DNA of 32,687 nt from positions 1 through 32,687 of the IMG/VR virus record IMGVR_UViG_3300036835_000650. The stretch is one strand, 5' to 3'. Made by a program: the position numbers and the translations under genes. This stretch comes from a virus. Positions 13,993 through 19,501 of this stretch are shown here, one piece after another. Under the pieces are notes generated by a model. The model was not told the origin of the DNA. It saw only the letters and a program-made list of their open reading frames with translations, and did no database searches. Numbering within the stretch: the first letter of the stretch is position 1; every line of letters begins with the position of its first letter.

Positions 13993-14249
13993 GCGCTGTC
14001 CTCCTCGATCCGGCGCCGAGCGACGTCGAGCAGTCCCAGCGCCCGATGGTTCTGCAAGTGGCCGCTCGGGAAGGCGAGCCCGTACACCATGCGGTCGTCC
14101 GAGTCCGGAAGCACGGCGGCGTACACGACCAGCCAGTCTGTGATCAGCTCGCCGGCGTAGTCGTCCTCGACGGCTAGGAGTAGGCGGATCGCTTCGTCGA
14201 GGTTCCGGGCGGCGGACTCGGCCGACTGCGGCGGCGGGTCAGTCGGCAT
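13989..14249 (-). CDS. Conserved actinophage-type hypothetical protein (86 residues)
   Basis: It starts at ATG 14249 (MPTDPPPQSAESAARNLDEAIRLLLA) and overlaps the upstream gene by 11 bases. It contains a helix, then ITDWLVVYAAVLPDSDDRMVYGLAFPSG and a final helix GLLDVARRRIEEDSA. The W-x-VVY-x-x-x followed by a strand-turn-strand and GLL-x-x-A helix is, to my knowledge, frequent in small early proteins of actinophages. Function is unknown. Confidence 0.65.
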   Translation of the reverse strand: MPTDPPPQSAESAARNLDEAIRLLLAVEDDYAGELITDWLVVYAAVLPDSDDRMVYGLAFPSGHLQNHRALGLLDVARRRIEEDSA

Positions 14250-14376
14250 CAGGCGAACCCTCGACCAGCGGAGTGAGCAGGCCATCAGGGTCCGAACACG
14301 CCACCTGATAGCGAGCGAAGTACGAGCACCGCGGACAGACCTCAGCTTTCCGGTCACACATCTGCGGCTCGGTCAC
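14239..14376 (-). CDS. Small Cys-rich protein (45 residues)
   Basis: GTG 14376 overlaps the upstream stop as GTGA. Cysteines occur as C7, CPRC at 14-17 and C27, with the pattern MCDRKAEVCPRCSYFARYQVAC. This could bind a zinc ion. No family recognised. Confidence 0.6.
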   Translation of the reverse strand: MTEPQMCDRKAEVCPRCSYFARYQVACSDPDGLLTPLVEGSPDAD

Positions 14377-14552
14377 CTCGGCCGGATGCGCTTCCAGTAG
14401 TCGAGGCTGGTGGTGTTCTCGAACGACGGCGCTGGCCAGTCCTTCGACGGCGGGCTGGTCCAGTCATGGCAGGCGGTGCAGTAGCCCTCGCGAATGTCCA
14501 CGGGGTGGTACGTGGTGCGTCCACACCGCGGGCAGGTCAGCGAGTCAGGCAC
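14373..14552 (-). CDS. Zinc-ribbon protein (59 residues)
   Basis: GTG 14552 was chosen because it overlaps the upstream stop by eight bases. A longer frame to 14603 would lie inside the upstream gene. The core is TCPRCGRTTYHPVDIREGYC followed by TACHDWTS: two CxxC pairs about 15 residues apart form a treble-clef or zinc-ribbon knuckle. This motif (CPRCGR-x-x-YHP-D-x-x-x-GYC-x-x-CH) is very common among early proteins of actinophages. A nucleic-acid-binding role is possible but unproven. Confidence 0.78.
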   Translation of the reverse strand: MPDSLTCPRCGRTTYHPVDIREGYCTACHDWTSPPSKDWPAPSFENTTSLDYWKRIRPR

Positions 14553-15066
14553 GGTGCTCGCCGAGGTCTGCGACGACGGCGCGTGCTCGCTGGTCGTCGA
14601 CACCGATGAGCTTGGTGAGCAACCGGTGGTAGATGCGGTCGAGCTCGGCGACCTGGATCACCTCGAGCACGTGCAGAGCATGCGAGCGTGCCGCGTCAAG
14701 CTCGAGCTGCCCGACGGGTTCGCTGCGCTTGACGAGCGTGAGGAACCCGCGTCCGTCGCGGTGCGACACGCCCGGTTGGAACACGATCGGCCACGTTGCC
14801 TCGTCGTCGATCGACGGGCGCTTGTGTCGCAGGTCGGTGAGCACTTGGCCGACGACGTCGAGTCCCATGCCGATCGACGTCATTTGATGGACGACGGCGG
14901 CGTCGTATTCGGCGGCTGCTACCGCGGCGAGCACCGTGGTGGCGTACCGGATCGCAGCAGTCCGGTCGAGGGCACGGCTCTCGTCATCGCTGAACTCGAC
15001 GACCGCAATGTAGTTGCCGTCAGGCGCGACATCTGAGCGGACCCAGAGGCCGTCGGTCTCGGTCAT
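14545..15066 (-). CDS. Conserved actinophage-type hypothetical protein (173 residues)
   Basis: It starts at ATG 15066, whose ATGA overlaps the stop of the Cys-rich 51-residue protein. The N-terminus MTETDGLWVRSDVAPDGNYIAVVEFSDDESRALDR leads into a helical stretch (AAIRYATTVLAAVAAAEYDAAVVHQM). PIVFQPGVSHRDGRGFLTLVKRSEPVGQLELDAARSHALHVLEVIQVAELDRIYHRLL follows. This strand-rich centre with a long terminal helix pair is known from other actinophage early regions, always without function. It is the largest protein in this stretch of tiny genes. Confidence 0.7.
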   Translation of the reverse strand: MTETDGLWVRSDVAPDGNYIAVVEFSDDESRALDRTAAIRYATTVLAAVAAAEYDAAVVHQMTSIGMGLDVVGQVLTDLRHKRPSIDDEATWPIVFQPGVSHRDGRGFLTLVKRSEPVGQLELDAARSHALHVLEVIQVAELDRIYHRLLTKLIGVDDQRARAVVADLGEHRA

Positions 15067-15218
15067 TCTGCGTGGAGACTCCGCGGTGAGTGGAGTGGGC
15101 ACTCCGGGTCGTTGAAGTCCCTGCAGCCGTCGCTGTCCTCTGGGCACGTGCAGTCGCCGTGGACGGGGCACCAAGACGCGGCAACTCCGGTGCAACGGGC
15201 TCGCCCAGTGACGGTCAC
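15063..15218 (-). CDS. Cys/His-rich mini-protein with CPVHGDCTC motif
   Basis: The 51 residues start at GTG 15218 (GTGA overlap) and end overlapping the next ATG. Cysteines at 9, 17, 23, 25, 32 and 40 and histidines at 20 and 43 form WCPVHGDCTCPE and ECPLHSPRSLH. Paired C-P-x-H-GDC-x-C and CPLH-S motifs recur in tiny proteins of actinophages and probably bind zinc. It may act as a nucleic-acid or host-protein adaptor. Too short for confident family naming. Confidence 0.72.
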   Translation of the reverse strand: MTVTGRARCTGVAASWCPVHGDCTCPEDSDGCRDFNDPECPLHSPRSLHAE

Positions 15219-15310
15219 GTGCCGGGTCCGAGCTCGCCGGCGGCGGCGCGCATGTATTGCGGGTCACCCAACGGTCCGAGGGCTTGGCCGCAACGCGAGC
15301 ACTGCGTCAT
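15215..15310 (-). CDS. Tiny CxxC protein (31 residues)
   Basis: ATG 15310 overlaps the upstream stop (ATGA), and the gene ends overlapping the next GTG. The peptide is MTQCSRCGQALGPLGDPQYM plus a short tail. A single zinc knuckle is possible. It is held as a gene because of coupling on both sides. Confidence 0.55.
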   Translation of the reverse strand: MTQCSRCGQALGPLGDPQYMRAAAGELGPGT

Positions 15311-15618
15311 GGTTCCTCCGTGAGCGAGCTGGCGTCGTCGGGTACGGCGACGAACTGCAGGTCCTTGCCGTTGGCGCGGAACATCGCCCGCAGGTGCACG
15401 AACAGGTCCGTGATCGCTTCCCAGTCGTCGCCGCCGTAGCCGTGCAGGACCAGTCCACCTCGACGGCCGTCGTCGAGGAACACGATGCACTTGTCGCCGT
15501 CGCGGTGTTCAGGGTGCGCGTCGAACGCTTTGGTCATGTCGTCGCAGATGCGCGTGAGCCGACTGTGCGGCTGGTCCTGAGTGCGCTGCACATCATCCGT
15601 GCCGCTGTCGTCGGTCAC
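15307..15618 (-). CDS. Conserved actinophage-type hypothetical protein (103 residues)
   Basis: GTG 15618 overlaps the upstream stop as GTGA. The core reads DDMTKAFDAHPEHRDGDKCIVFLDDGRRGGLVLHGYGGDDWEAITDLFVHLRAMFRANGKDL. The HPE-x-x-x-GDKCIV-x-L-DD motif followed by GGL-x-x-x-GY-x-DD-x-EA-x-x-DL-x-x-HL is a pattern I know from many early proteins of actinophages. Alpha/beta composition suggests a compact soluble domain. Function unknown. Confidence 0.75.
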   Translation of the reverse strand: MTDDSGTDDVQRTQDQPHSRLTRICDDMTKAFDAHPEHRDGDKCIVFLDDGRRGGLVLHGYGGDDWEAITDLFVHLRAMFRANGKDLQFVAVPDDASSLTEEP

Positions 15619-15785
15619 GAGTTCGCCTCGGCGGCGGCACGTTCGGCAGCGTGGGCCATGAGGACGTCGGTTACGACTTCTTGGTCGGGGCATGGTCCCC
15701 ATGTCCACCCGCACGTGCACCGAGCGGTCACGAACCCGTCGTCGTCGGGTTCCATCGGGTCGGACTGGTGCGCGATCTCGATCAC
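15615..15785 (-). CDS. Small CxCGW protein (56 residues)
   Basis: It starts at GTG 15785 and overlaps its neighbours at both ends. The acidic N-terminus (HQSDPMEPDDDGFVTA) leads to RCTCGWTWGPCPD and a helix VVTDVLMAHAAERAAAEAN. CxCGW plus a histidine in the following helix resembles the 63-residue protein at 19310-19501 (CQCGWISE...ERHMH). The two look like members of one small zinc-site family in this phage. Confidence 0.65.
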   Translation of the reverse strand: MIEIAHQSDPMEPDDDGFVTARCTCGWTWGPCPDQEVVTDVLMAHAAERAAAEANS

Positions 15786-15832
15786 GTCGATCCCCCCATA
15801 TCGGTCGGTTCCGTCACGATCGAATCCGTCAC
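15782..15832 (-). CDS. Possible 16-residue peptide (leader or spurious)
   Basis: GTG 15832 follows aaggaggg, a strong ribosome-binding site that would otherwise serve no gene, at a short spacing. The frame ends with TGA overlapping the next GTG. It may be a leader peptide that couples translation of the 56-residue gene. Too short for certainty. Confidence 0.3.
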   Translation of the reverse strand: MTDSIVTEPTDMGGST

Positions 15833-15842
15833 ATGCCCTCCT

Positions 15843-16070
15843 TCACGGTTTACGCCGGGCGGGCCGGCGCGTAGTGCCGTTGAGATCTCGCCACCCCCCG
15901 GGCACGACCTGGACGACGCCTTCTTGTTCGGTAGTCACGACCTCACCCCGAGCGAGCGCGACGCCGGCGTATTCGGGGCTGACCCGGTGGAGCAGGCGTC
16001 CGTGCTCGTCGAGGACGAGAATCCGCACGTGACCCGGGCGGGCGCTAATAACCGGACGCTGCGAGCTCAC
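15843..16070 (-). CDS. Hypothetical basic protein (75 residues)
   Basis: GTG 16070 overlaps the stop of the 24-residue TM peptide. The protein contains HVRILVLDEHGRLLHRVSPEYAGVALARGEVVTTEQEGVVQVVPGGWRD and a basic tail. The ILVLD-x-x-G-x-LLxx-S-x-x-x-A-x-x-L-x-x-GE pattern resembles the short module that precedes HNH domains in some nucleases. The HNH part is absent, so it is either a free-standing relative or a coincidental resemblance. Confidence 0.55.
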   Translation of the reverse strand: MSSQRPVISARPGHVRILVLDEHGRLLHRVSPEYAGVALARGEVVTTEQEGVVQVVPGGWRDLNGTTRRPARRKP

Positions 16071-16141
16071 AGCTTCACCATGAGCAGGACGAATAGCAGG
16101 ATCGTCGCGACGGTCAGCAGCGTCCACGCTTCCTTGCTCAT
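16067..16141 (-). CDS. 24-residue transmembrane peptide
   Basis: ATG 16141 overlaps the upstream stop as ATGA, and the TGA overlaps the next GTG. The peptide MSKEAWTLLTVATILLFVLL plus four residues is almost wholly a TM helix. The tight coupling on both sides makes translation likely. Function unknown. Confidence 0.5.
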   Translation of the reverse strand: MSKEAWTLLTVATILLFVLLMVKL

Positions 16142-16356
16142 TGCACGCTCGATTCGGGCTGCGCCTGGACGGCTTCGCCGTTGCCGGGGCGCACGAGCGA
16201 GAACTTGGTGAGATCGATGCGTTCGAGGCCTTCTTCACACAGCTTGCAGACGAGCCAGTTCAAGCTGACCATCAGCTCGTCACTGGTCTCCTTCAACGCT
16301 TCGTGCAACGGCGGGTCGAACCGGATCGCGGTGGTCACTCGATGCGGGCGCGGCAT
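16138..16356 (-). CDS. Ribbon-helix-helix DNA-binding protein
   Basis: The 72 residues start at ATG 16356, overlapping the upstream stop by one base (TGATG). RVTTAIRFDPPLHEALKETSDELMVSLNWLVCKLCEEGLERI shows the ribbon-helix-helix plan: a short strand (TTAIRFD), a first helix, a turn, and a second helix with SLNWLV. These proteins bind DNA as dimers through the strand and often autoregulate. It may act as an early-operon repressor. A free-standing antitoxin is possible, but no toxin partner is recognised next to it. Confidence 0.8.
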   Translation of the reverse strand: MPRPHRVTTAIRFDPPLHEALKETSDELMVSLNWLVCKLCEEGLERIDLTKFSLVRPGNGEAVQAQPESSVQ

Positions 16357-16532
16357 CAGTCGATCTCCGACACCGGGATGCCGGCATCGGCGAACAGACG
16401 CCGGGCCGCGTTCCTGAGACGCTCACGGTTCTCCGGCGTGTCCTCGAAGCCGTTGTCCTCGAGGATTTCGGCGAGGTCGAGATGCATAACGCCGGCGCCG
16501 TCGTCGTACACCCCAGGTGCGATGCGTCTCAT
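16356..16532 (-). CDS. Small acidic helical protein (58 residues)
   Basis: ATG 16532 overlaps the upstream stop (ATGA). The protein reads RRIAPGVYDDGAGVMHLDLAEILEDNGF, then ENRERLRNAARRLFADAGI, with two helices separated by a turn. It is directly coupled to the ribbon-helix-helix gene, so a partnership is possible. Function unknown. Longer in-frame sequence to 16589 lies inside the upstream gene and was rejected. Confidence 0.62.
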   Translation of the reverse strand: MRRIAPGVYDDGAGVMHLDLAEILEDNGFEDTPENRERLRNAARRLFADAGIPVSEID

Positions 16533-16852
16533 CGCGCCCGAAGCTCGGTGTAGAACACCTCGGCGTAGTAGTTGCCCAGGGCCGCCCACACCGCGTGCGG
16601 GCCGTGCGACAGGAACGCCTCGAGGACGGGCTCAGCGGCCAACCCGGAGCCCTCGTAGTAGCAGTACCCGTCCGGCAGGAAATCGCAGTCCATGCGCTGC
16701 TGTTCGCCGTAGCGTGGCACGCGGGCGTGGTAGCCGAGGTCGGTGGCCCAACCGTCGCCGATCATCGGGTGCGGAATGGGCACGAGCGACACGTCGTCGG
16801 TAGCACCGACGATGCCCATCCGGTCGATGTTGCCGGGGTACCAGTTCGTCAT
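16529..16852 (-). CDS. Conserved phage protein (107 residues), YYEGSGLxAEP family type
   Basis: ATG 16852 overlaps the upstream stop as ATGA. The sequence starts MTNWYPGNIDRMGIVGATDD and contains DLGYHARVPRYGEQQRMDCDFLPDGYCYYEGSGLAAEPVLEAFLSHGPHAVWAALGNYYAEVF. The block C-D-x-L...C-YY-x-GSGL-x-AEP...F-x-x-x-G-x-x-x-VW-x-x-L-x-x-YY is, to my knowledge, widespread among uncharacterised phage proteins of varied hosts. The early-operon location suggests a role in DNA metabolism or host takeover. No catalytic residues are evident. Confidence 0.7.
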   Translation of the reverse strand: MTNWYPGNIDRMGIVGATDDVSLVPIPHPMIGDGWATDLGYHARVPRYGEQQRMDCDFLPDGYCYYEGSGLAAEPVLEAFLSHGPHAVWAALGNYYAEVFYTELRAR

Positions 16853-17073
16853 GTTGACGACCCACTGCACCGCGCGCCATGGGGGCCGATGAGCACGAAC
16901 CGCAGGTTCATGCCGTGACGGCCGTGACCGCCGCCGCCGCACGCTTCGGGGTGGGCGGTGTGGTTGTCGATCCGCTCGACGAGGGCGCAGTCGTTGTTGG
17001 CGCGCTCGCGACGCTCAAGATCAGCCTTGCAAGGGTTTGTCGCCTGCACGTCGGTCACGGGTCGATCGATCAA
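16849..17073 (-). CDS. Hypothetical 74-residue protein with TTG start
   Basis: TTG 17073 was chosen because ggagg lies nine bases upstream. GTG five codons on is the alternative. The protein includes TNPCKADLERRERANNDCALVERIDNHTAHPEACGGGG and a basic C-terminal tail. A few Cys/His residues could bind a metal, but no clear domain is visible. It is coupled to the next gene by ATGA. Confidence 0.55.
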   Translation of the reverse strand: MIDRPVTDVQATNPCKADLERRERANNDCALVERIDNHTAHPEACGGGGHGRHGMNLRFVLIGPHGARCSGSST

Positions 17074-17076
17074 CGG

Positions 17077-17430
17077 TCAGGACCTCCGAGCGAGGAGGTG
17101 GGCGATGTCATCGAGGTCGGCGGGCCGCCAGACGTGGGTCTCGATCCCGGCCGCCGCCAGCGAGTCGAGAACCTCCTCCTGCTCGCCTGTGACCCGACCG
17201 TCGTCGGATTTCAGCTCGGCGGCGATGCAACGGCCGGGCTTCCACAGGAACAGGTCGGGCCATCCGACGATCGATGTGGTCGTCTGCCACCGGTGTCCTT
17301 TGCCGATCGAGCGGCGCACGTGGAGGCAACGCCACCCGGTCAAGCGGGCCAGCTCAACGACGCTGGTTTGCAGCTCCGCCTCGGTCATGGCGACGGTGAC
17401 CGTCGCCGCCAGATGCGCGCCATCGCTCAT
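17077..17430 (-). CDS. VRR-NUC domain nuclease
   Basis: The 117 residues start at ATG 17430 (ATGA overlap). MTEAELQTSVVELARLTGWRCLHVRRSI leads to GWPDLFLWKPGRCIAAELKSDDGRVTGEQEEVLDSLAAAGIETHVWRP. GWPD (56-59) and AELKSD with E72 and K74 supply the PD-(D/E)xK catalytic residues, and E17/E19 may complete the site. The length of about 100 residues is typical of stand-alone phage VRR-NUC enzymes, which act as structure-specific or Holliday-junction nucleases. With RecT and the RecB-like nuclease it forms a recombination/replication set in this operon. Confidence 0.88.
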   Translation of the reverse strand: MSDGAHLAATVTVAMTEAELQTSVVELARLTGWRCLHVRRSIGKGHRWQTTTSIVGWPDLFLWKPGRCIAAELKSDDGRVTGEQEEVLDSLAAAGIETHVWRPADLDDIAHLLARRS

Positions 17431-17546
17431 CGGCGTCGTGTCCTGCGACTCAGGTACCAACGGTCCACCGCGGCCGTCAGCGCCACCGCGACCACCGCTA
17501 TCACGACACCCGCAACGATCGGCACAACCACGGTGTTCGTGCTCAC
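17427..17546 (-). CDS. 39-residue transmembrane protein
   Basis: GTG 17546 overlaps the upstream stop (GTGA) and the TGA overlaps the next ATG. VVVPIVAGVVIAVVAVALTAAV is a clear TM helix, followed by WYLSRRTRRRR-like basic residues that would keep the C-terminus inside. Coupling on both sides supports it. No family recognised. Confidence 0.6.
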   Translation of the reverse strand: MSTNTVVVPIVAGVVIAVVAVALTAAVDRWYLSRRTRRR

Positions 17547-17875
17547 TCGTGATCGTCGTTGAGCGGGAGTCGTTCGATGCCCTTCGCCTTCTCGATGCGG
17601 CGGCGCTGATCGTCGAGCGCTTTCGTCACGACTTTCGATTCCACGATCGTCGCCGTCCCGGCCTTGAGCGTGTGGATCCGTGTCAACGCCTCAGTGTCCG
17701 CCACCGGCTCGAACCGCACCTTGTCGACCGAGCACTCGAGGACCACGACCACCGTCGTGCCCAAGTCGAGCTCGTCGGGTTCGATCTCCATCGCTTTCGA
17801 CAGGCCGTCACCAGCGCGAGTGATCGCCACCTTCGTCGCGATCACGTCCCGTCCCTCAAACGGTGTCAGTCCCAT
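17543..17875 (-). CDS. Conserved hypothetical protein (110 residues), early operon
   Basis: ATG 17875 follows a good ribosome-binding site (ggaggtgacctg). The sequence is beta-rich: FEGRDVIATKVAITRAGDGLSKAMEIEPDELDLGTTVVVVLECSVDKVRFEPV, then a helix-turn region LTRIHTLKAGTATIVESKVVTKALDDQRRRIEKAKG. This plan (short gene, paired strands with I-T-x-A-GDGL-x-x-AM and a long basic helix at the end) is found in many actinophage early regions without assigned function. Its own RBS after a 60-base gap suggests a translation restart inside the operon. Confidence 0.72.
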   Translation of the reverse strand: MGLTPFEGRDVIATKVAITRAGDGLSKAMEIEPDELDLGTTVVVVLECSVDKVRFEPVADTEALTRIHTLKAGTATIVESKVVTKALDDQRRRIEKAKGIERLPLNDDHE

Positions 17876-17935
17876 CAGGTCACCTCCGGTGCTGTCGCTT
17901 CGCGCGTCGGCGAAACGAACATGGTTGGTTTCCGA

Positions 17936-18262
17936 TCACAGCAAGCCCTTGTCACTGCTCGACCGTCCGATACTCGAGCTGCTCGGCGGACGCGGCGTTG
18001 CGGACGTCGATCTCTGGGCCTCGAACTCCTCGAGCAGCTCGCTGGTCGACGCCAACCCGAGCAACGCTTCGTCTGCGGCCGCTTCGAGCGCAGGGCACCG
18101 CGGCAGGCTTTCCATGCGCTCGATCGTGTAGTGGGCTATGTCGGGTGGGTGACTCAGCCAGAACGCGCACCCGGGCTCGTGGCATTCATCGCCGAGGCCC
18201 TGGATGCACAGAGCGCAGACCAGCATCGTCACCCGGTAGAGCGCATTGTCAGGGAGCGGCAT
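17936..18262 (-). CDS. Small zinc-binding protein (108 residues)
   Basis: ATG 18262 comes one base after the upstream stop (TGAgATG). The sequence VCALCIQGLGDECHEPGCAFWLSHPPD holds a CxxC pair (C16, C19), C27 and C32, a likely zinc knuckle, a pattern I know from other actinophages. The rest is helical (ALEAAADEALLGLASTSELLEEFEAQ) with a Ser/Pro tail. In-frame sequence upstream to 18457 overlaps the neighbouring gene and was rejected. Function unknown. Confidence 0.7.
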   Translation of the reverse strand: MPLPDNALYRVTMLVCALCIQGLGDECHEPGCAFWLSHPPDIAHYTIERMESLPRCPALEAAADEALLGLASTSELLEEFEAQRSTSATPRPPSSSSIGRSSSDKGLL

Positions 18263-18263
18263 C

Positions 18264-18524
18264 TCAGGGCCCGGTGCCCGGTTCAGTCGGTCCGGGCGCA
18301 GTCCTGCGTGCCGTCGCCTCAGAACGCAGATAGTCCGCCACGGCGTCGAGGAGATCGAGGAGCGGAAGCTCCCAGTGCAATTCGACGTCGAGACGTTCGA
18401 GGTTCCGGCGGGCGCAGTCGAGGCAAACGGCGGACGCCTCCAGCCGGCTGGCGTCACGGTTCGAGGCCGGCGGGGGTGTCCCGTTTTCCACGCTGGCTAA
18501 CGGACGCGGGTCCAGGTCACCCAT
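18264..18524 (-). CDS. Hypothetical 86-residue protein
   Basis: ATG 18524 overlaps the upstream gene by eight bases. A disordered start precedes SAVCLDCARRNLERLDVELHWELPLLDLLDAVADYLRSE, with a CxxC near residue 34 and a long amphipathic helix. The C-terminus is Pro/Gly/Thr-rich. No family recognised. Position between the replication gene and the zinc-binding gene suggests a link with replication. Confidence 0.6.
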   Translation of the reverse strand: MGDLDPRPLASVENGTPPPASNRDASRLEASAVCLDCARRNLERLDVELHWELPLLDLLDAVADYLRSEATARRTAPGPTEPGTGP

Positions 18525-18729
18525 CGCCGGCCCCGAGATCTACCCGGCGGGCTTGCTTCAGTACGGCGCGCGCTCCGGTCACGCCCGCGAGGTTGATGTC
18601 GACCTGTCGGGAGCCGTGAGGTTCGGATTGGCGCTGCTGCGAGTCGTCGGCGGCGATGCCGTCGGCTTCGGCGGCGCCGCCGAGAGGCAGTGAGGTCGAG
18701 CCCGCGCCGGGGATGGACCGAACGCTCAC
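18517..18729 (-). CDS. Hypothetical 70-residue protein
   Basis: GTG 18729 overlaps the replication-protein stop as GTGA. The sequence is low in predicted structure at the N-terminus (IPGAGSTSLPLGGAAEADGI), with an Arg/Lys-containing helix near the end (LAGVTGARAVLKQARRVDLG). Only the overlap and conserved operon spacing support it. Confidence 0.5.
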   Translation of the reverse strand: MSVRSIPGAGSTSLPLGGAAEADGIAADDSQQRQSEPHGSRQVDINLAGVTGARAVLKQARRVDLGAGDG

Positions 18730-19313
18730 GTGTCGTCGGCTTCCACTGGGGGGGCGATCCAACCGCGCCCGCAGTCGGGGCAGCGGACGACTCCGTCTTC
18801 GCCGACGTCGGGATCCGCGCATCGCAGGCACGGCTCCGTCGAGGGCGCCGCCGCCCCCTGGGGCGACGCGGCGGCGCCGCCTGTGGATGACGAAAACTCC
18901 CGCGCGCGCCGCTTTCTAACGCTTTCAATTGCTTTTGGCACCGCCTGGCGGTGGGGTTGGAGGGGTCTGGCGGTGGGGTTGGAGGGGTCTGGCGGTGGGG
19001 TACGAGTGTTCGCCCCAGCGTTAGGCGGTGGGGCTGTGGATAAAGTGACGGGCAGTTCCGGCAGCCAAAAGATGGCCGGTTTGCCGTCCTGTTCCCACCG
19101 CTCGACGAAGCCAGCGCCCTCGAGCTCGCGCAACGCGTAACGAACCGCGGTCTTCCCGAACCCAGTGTCCGCAGCCAGCGTCGGGACCCCCGGCCTCGAG
19201 GTCCGGTTACGGTCCAGATGGTCGTCCAGGACCCGGTAAACCGCGCGCGCGATCCCACTCAAGTCGGCTTCGACAGCCTGAGCGGCGAACACGCGACCGT
19301 CGGGCCGGTTCAC
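18726..19313 (-). CDS. Replication initiator-like HTH protein
   Basis: The 195 residues start at GTG 19313 (GTGA overlap). Residues 15-85 look like a winged helix: LSGIARAVYRVLDDHLDRN, TLAADTGFGKTAVRYALRELEGAGFVERW and GKPAIFWLPE. This is the plan of phage replication proteins that bind their own origin. Residues 105-130 are a Pro-rich linker whose DNA consists of tandem repeats. The C-terminus has a zinc ribbon (CLRC near 162-165, CPDC near 178-181). The repeats inside the gene make a lambda O-like arrangement likely. No helicase is encoded nearby, so host replication proteins must be recruited. Confidence 0.7.
   Translation of the reverse strand: MNRPDGRVFAAQAVEADLSGIARAVYRVLDDHLDRNRTSRPGVPTLAADTGFGKTAVRYALRELEGAGFVERWEQDGKPAIFWLPELPVTLSTAPPPNAGANTRTPPPDPSNPTARPLQPHRQAVPKAIESVRKRRAREFSSSTGGAAASPQGAAAPSTEPCLRCADPDVGEDGVVRCPDCGRGWIAPPVEADDT
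18911..19000. other. Candidate replication origin: iteron-like repeats plus AT-rich tract inside the replication gene
   Basis: A 22-bp unit (ctggcggtggggttggaggg plus gt) occurs twice exactly at 18945-18966 and 18967-18988, followed by its first 12 bases at 18989-19000. A related ggcggtgggg appears near 19025-19034. Next to the array, 18911-18940 is unusually AT-rich (ctttctaacgctttcaattg). Since 22 is not a multiple of three, successive copies are read in different frames. DNA-level selection, not protein repetition, is therefore suggested. The iterons-then-AT layout inside the initiator gene parallels lambda ori. Confidence 0.6.
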
Positions 19314-19501
19314 GTGCCGCGCCGATGGCCACTCAGGCCAGCAACGGCGCGGTCTTCGCGGTGCATGTGACGTTCCCACGCTCGTCGAGCTTCTCCTCTC
19401 GATCGGTGCCTCTCGCTGATCCATCCGCACTGGCAGACCACGTTGACTGGCCACCAGCCCCGGTAGTAGGCGGCACACGCCGGCCGCCGACTACGGGTCA
19501 C
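19310..19501 (-). CDS. Small CQCGW protein (63 residues)
   Basis: GTG 19501 overlaps the RecT stop (GTGA) and the end overlaps the next GTG. VVCQCGWISERHRSRGEARRAWERHMH offers a CxC pair plus histidines in a following basic helix, a compact zinc-site motif frequent in tiny actinophage proteins. It resembles the 56-residue protein at 15615-15785. It sits between RecT and the replication protein, so a nucleic-acid role is plausible. Confidence 0.68.
   Translation of the reverse strand: MTRSRRPACAAYYRGWWPVNVVCQCGWISERHRSRGEARRAWERHMHREDRAVAGLSGHRRGT

Noticed and set aside
16138-16532. Toxin-antitoxin pair formed by the ribbon-helix-helix protein and the coupled 58-residue protein
   Set aside because: The partner has no toxin-like fold or motif visible, and RHH proteins are common free-standing phage regulators. 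Not claimed.
16958-18619. Plus-strand frame of about 553 codons across the early operon
   Set aside because: Antisense to several coupled minus-strand genes with recognisable motifs (VRR-NUC, zinc knuckle). Composition is shadow-like.
18945-19000. Tandem 22-bp repeats as a possible CRISPR array
   Set aside because: The units are directly adjacent without spacers, only two full copies plus a partial exist, and they lie inside a coding gene. Iterons are a better explanation. No cas genes are present. The RecB/Cas4-type nuclease pairs with RecT instead.
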